Source of the DNA: Alphaproteobacteria bacterium
Lineage (GTDB): Bacteria > Pseudomonadota > Alphaproteobacteria > JAEUKQ01 > JAIBAD01
DNA: 36,124 bases
NCBI GenBank assembly: GCA_019695395.1
Contig: JAIBAD010000019.1
Location: 1 to 36,124 of the forward strand
Direction of reading: 5' to 3'
In this document: one piece after another, positions 34,550 to 36,124 of the stretch
Numbering within the stretch: the stretch's first letter is position 1
Layout: each line of letters starts with the position of its first letter
Program-made: the position numbers and the translations under genes
The notes under the pieces: model-generated
What the model was told of the DNA's origin: nothing
Database searches by the model: none
Seen by the model: the letters and a program-made list of their open reading frames with translations, nothing else

Positions 34550-36124
34550 TTAAAGATATGAGGCAACCAAATTAGTTGGATCTTTTTTGTCTTTATCATT
34601 GGTTGAACTAATATCACCAAGCTCTGCTGCAAAACCTGATATGCTTTCTTTTAACCCTGCTGCTAGATCAGAAAAATGGTCAGGTCTATCTTCTACAAGA
34701 GGGGCAAATGTTTTCACAAAACCAGTATCTGTGATACGATATGTTCCTTCTTTAAATTTAGCATATTCAACATCCTTCATCAAATCAAATCGGCCTGATT
34801 TATCGGTAATGACATAATAATCACCTGCCTTAACCACACTATAATCACTTACACTAACAAATAGTTCTTCTTTATAATAAGTAATTGTATCATTACCCGT
34901 ACCACCATATATTTTGTTATTGCCCAAACCACCGCTAATTACATCATCCCCATTCCCCCCATCAATAACATCGCTTCCAAAATCACCGTTAATTATATCA
35001 TCACCATCATTCCCATATAATTCATCATTACCTTTCCCACCATATAATTTATCATTATCTTCACCCCCATACATTTTATCATCACCATCATCCCCATAAA
35101 TTATATCATCTCCATCTCCACCATCTATTTCATCATTAAATCCCTCATCAGTGCTAACACCAAATAGTGGTATGGTTTCTTCCTCAAAACCACTTTCATC
35201 ACCTCTTATGTAATCATTACCAGAACCACCTTCAATTTTATCATTTCCTGTACCACCTAATATATAATCATTATCTTCATTCCCATATAATTCATCATTA
35301 CCTTTCCCACCATATAATGTATCATTATCTTCACCCCCATACATTTTATCATCACCATCATCCCCATAAATAAAATCGTTCCCATTTTCTCCATATAAAA
35401 TATCATTCCCATCGGTCTCTATACTTAATAAAGTATAATTTTTATTTCCATAGATCATATCATCTCCATTCCCACCTTTTATCAGATCATCGCCTACGCC
35501 ACCATCTATTCCATCTCTATCATCTCCACCATCTAATGTATCATTACCATCACCGCCAAATATAAAATCATATCCATCTCCTCCTTTTACTAAATCATCG
35601 CCATCAGCCCCATATAATTCATCATTCCCAATTCCACCTTCTATATTATCATCCCCTCCCATCCCAGACATGCCATCATCTCCATCTTTTCCAAGTAACG
35701 TATCTGCACCTTCTCCACTTATTATTTGATCATTGCCCGTACCACCATCTAGCAAGCTATCTTCAAAACCATCACTTTGAATAGAATCATCGCCTGCACC
35801 ACCATACAATGCATTTTTACCTCGTAGATCAGAAATTTCATCATCTCCATCACCACCATCAATCATATCATCTCCATCACCACCTGAAAGAGTATCATCA
35901 CCCCTTTCCCCGTAAAGTTTATCATTCCCCACATCACCAAAGATTTTATCATTATCCTCCCCACCCTTTATGGTATCATTATCATCACCACCATATATAT
36001 TATCCTGGCCAATTCCGCCTTCAATTATATCATTACCCTTACCACCTTCTAATCTATCATCACCTGCGTCCCCATAGATAAAATCATCGCCATCATCACC
36101 ATATAAATTATCTTGGCCATCTTG
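34550..36124 (-). CDS. RTX calcium-binding repeat protein, partial (N-terminus beyond window)
   Basis: The reading frame is open to the window edge: 524 residues are visible and the start lies outside. An apparent ATG at 35932 is inside the repeat array and is not the start. RTX nonapeptides fill most of the visible part. They are broken by two non-RTX inserts: one with NKNYTLLSIETDG, the other with FEEETIPLFGVSTDEGFND. The cap (SDYSVVKAGDYYVITD, then KDVEYAKFKEGTYRITDTGF) and the tail LVASYL match the neighbouring RTX protein, so the two are paralogues. A 90-bp direct repeat lies inside. Probably exported by a type I system encoded elsewhere; function unknown. Confidence 0.88.
   Translation of the reverse strand, partial: QDGQDNLYGDDGDDFIYGDAGDDRLEGGKGNDIIEGGIGQDNIYGGDDNDTIKGGEDNDKIFGDVGNDKLYGERGDDTLSGGDGDDMIDGGDGDDEISDLRGKNALYGGAGDDSIQSDGFEDSLLDGGTGNDQIISGEGADTLLGKDGDDGMSGMGGDDNIEGGIGNDELYGADGDDLVKGGDGYDFIFGGDGNDTLDGGDDRDGIDGGVGDDLIKGGNGDDMIYGNKNYTLLSIETDGNDILYGENGNDFIYGDDGDDKMYGGEDNDTLYGGKGNDELYGNEDNDYILGGTGNDKIEGGSGNDYIRGDESGFEEETIPLFGVSTDEGFNDEIDGGDGDDIIYGDDGDDKMYGGEDNDKLYGGKGNDELYGNDGDDIINGDFGSDVIDGGNGDDVISGGLGNNKIYGGTGNDTITYYKEELFVSVSDYSVVKAGDYYVITDKSGRFDLMKDVEYAKFKEGTYRITDTGFVKTFAPLVEDRPDHFSDLAAGLKESISGFAAELGDISSTNDKDKKDPTNLVASYL
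35011..35100. repeat. 90-bp direct repeat, copy 1 (inside RTX gene)
   Basis: Matches 35281-35370 at 89 of 90 positions by eye; the difference is T versus G at 35050/35320. The copies start 270 bp apart, exactly ten nonapeptide units, so the frame is kept. Flanking repeats are much less alike, which points to a recent internal duplication or gene conversion. Confidence 0.9.
35281..35370. repeat. 90-bp direct repeat, copy 2 (inside RTX gene)
   Basis: Second copy of the 90-bp unit at 35011-35100, with one mismatch. It encodes the same run of RTX units (DDKMYGGEDNDTLYGGKGND type) as copy 1, differing in one residue (Thr here, Lys in copy 1). Confidence 0.9.

Noticed and set aside
33406-35373. 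Plus-strand reading frames rich in His, Pro and Tyr opposite the RTX genes (also 35809-36081)
   Set aside because: They are the antisense of GG-x-G-x-D repeats: Asp and Gly codons read backwards give His, Ser and Pro. They have no ribosome binding sites and no independent composition.
32911-36124. CRISPR-like regular repeats
   Set aside because: The periodicity is 27 or 54 bases, in frame and coding for RTX nonapeptides, with no spacers.

Overview
This window looks like core chromosome of an AT-rich alphaproteobacterium; by eye about one third of bases are G/C. Three blocks have a typically alphaproteobacterial order: rimP-nusA-infB-rbfA-truB-rpsO-pnp, fur-(acyltransferases)-miaB-phoH-ybeY-corC-lnt-metK-trmB, and ABC permease-argD-argF-hslO. 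A Rhodospirillales-like or Holosporales-like lineage is my inference. No marker here fixes the taxon. No insertion sequence, integrase, phage gene or CRISPR array was seen, and no gene-free stretch exceeds 300 bases.

Layout. (1) 1-3653: a complete hybrid bacteriophytochrome histidine kinase on the minus strand, divergent from a Crp/Fnr-family regulator. Their shared 139-bp intergenic region carries two copies of one imperfect palindrome. (2) 3820-6101: tRNA-Ser(CGA) and an envelope group, with htpX (membrane protease) and mtgA (peptidoglycan glycosyltransferase) on the minus strand and a secreted SH3-domain protein divergent from htpX. (3) 6114-16923, all minus: a translation/RNA operon running rimP, nusA, infB, rbfA, truB, rpsO, pnp, then a glycerophosphodiester phosphodiesterase and a nitronate monooxygenase-like flavoprotein. 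A promoter and a terminator-like hairpin lie in the rimP leader. (4) 17039-26711, all minus: one long, tightly packed unit starting with fur/mur, then an OlsB-like and a PlsC/OlsA-like acyltransferase, miaB, phoH, ybeY, corC, lnt, metK and trmB. A perfect 9-1-9 palindrome overlaps the proposed fur promoter. (5) 26901-28199: an MscS-type channel, minus. (6) 28369-32869, plus: ABC-2 permease, argD, argF, hslO and a lipoprotein, closed by a strong bidirectional hairpin. (7) 32911-36124, minus: two tandem RTX (calcium-binding nonapeptide repeat) proteins, the upstream one running off the window. They share a C-terminal module that is probably the type I secretion end.

How the parts fit. Most genes are housekeeping: ribosome and RNA maturation, one-carbon/SAM supply, tRNA modification, envelope lipid and lipoprotein assembly, and arginine synthesis. 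The accessory or adaptive parts are the red/far-red light sensor with its neighbouring regulator, and the RTX pair. I do not see a clear previously undescribed multi-gene system. The best leads are regulatory: the repeated palindromes between phytochrome and regulator, the hairpin in the rimP-nusA leader, and the palindrome on the fur promoter. The recently duplicated RTX exoproteins are the other lead.
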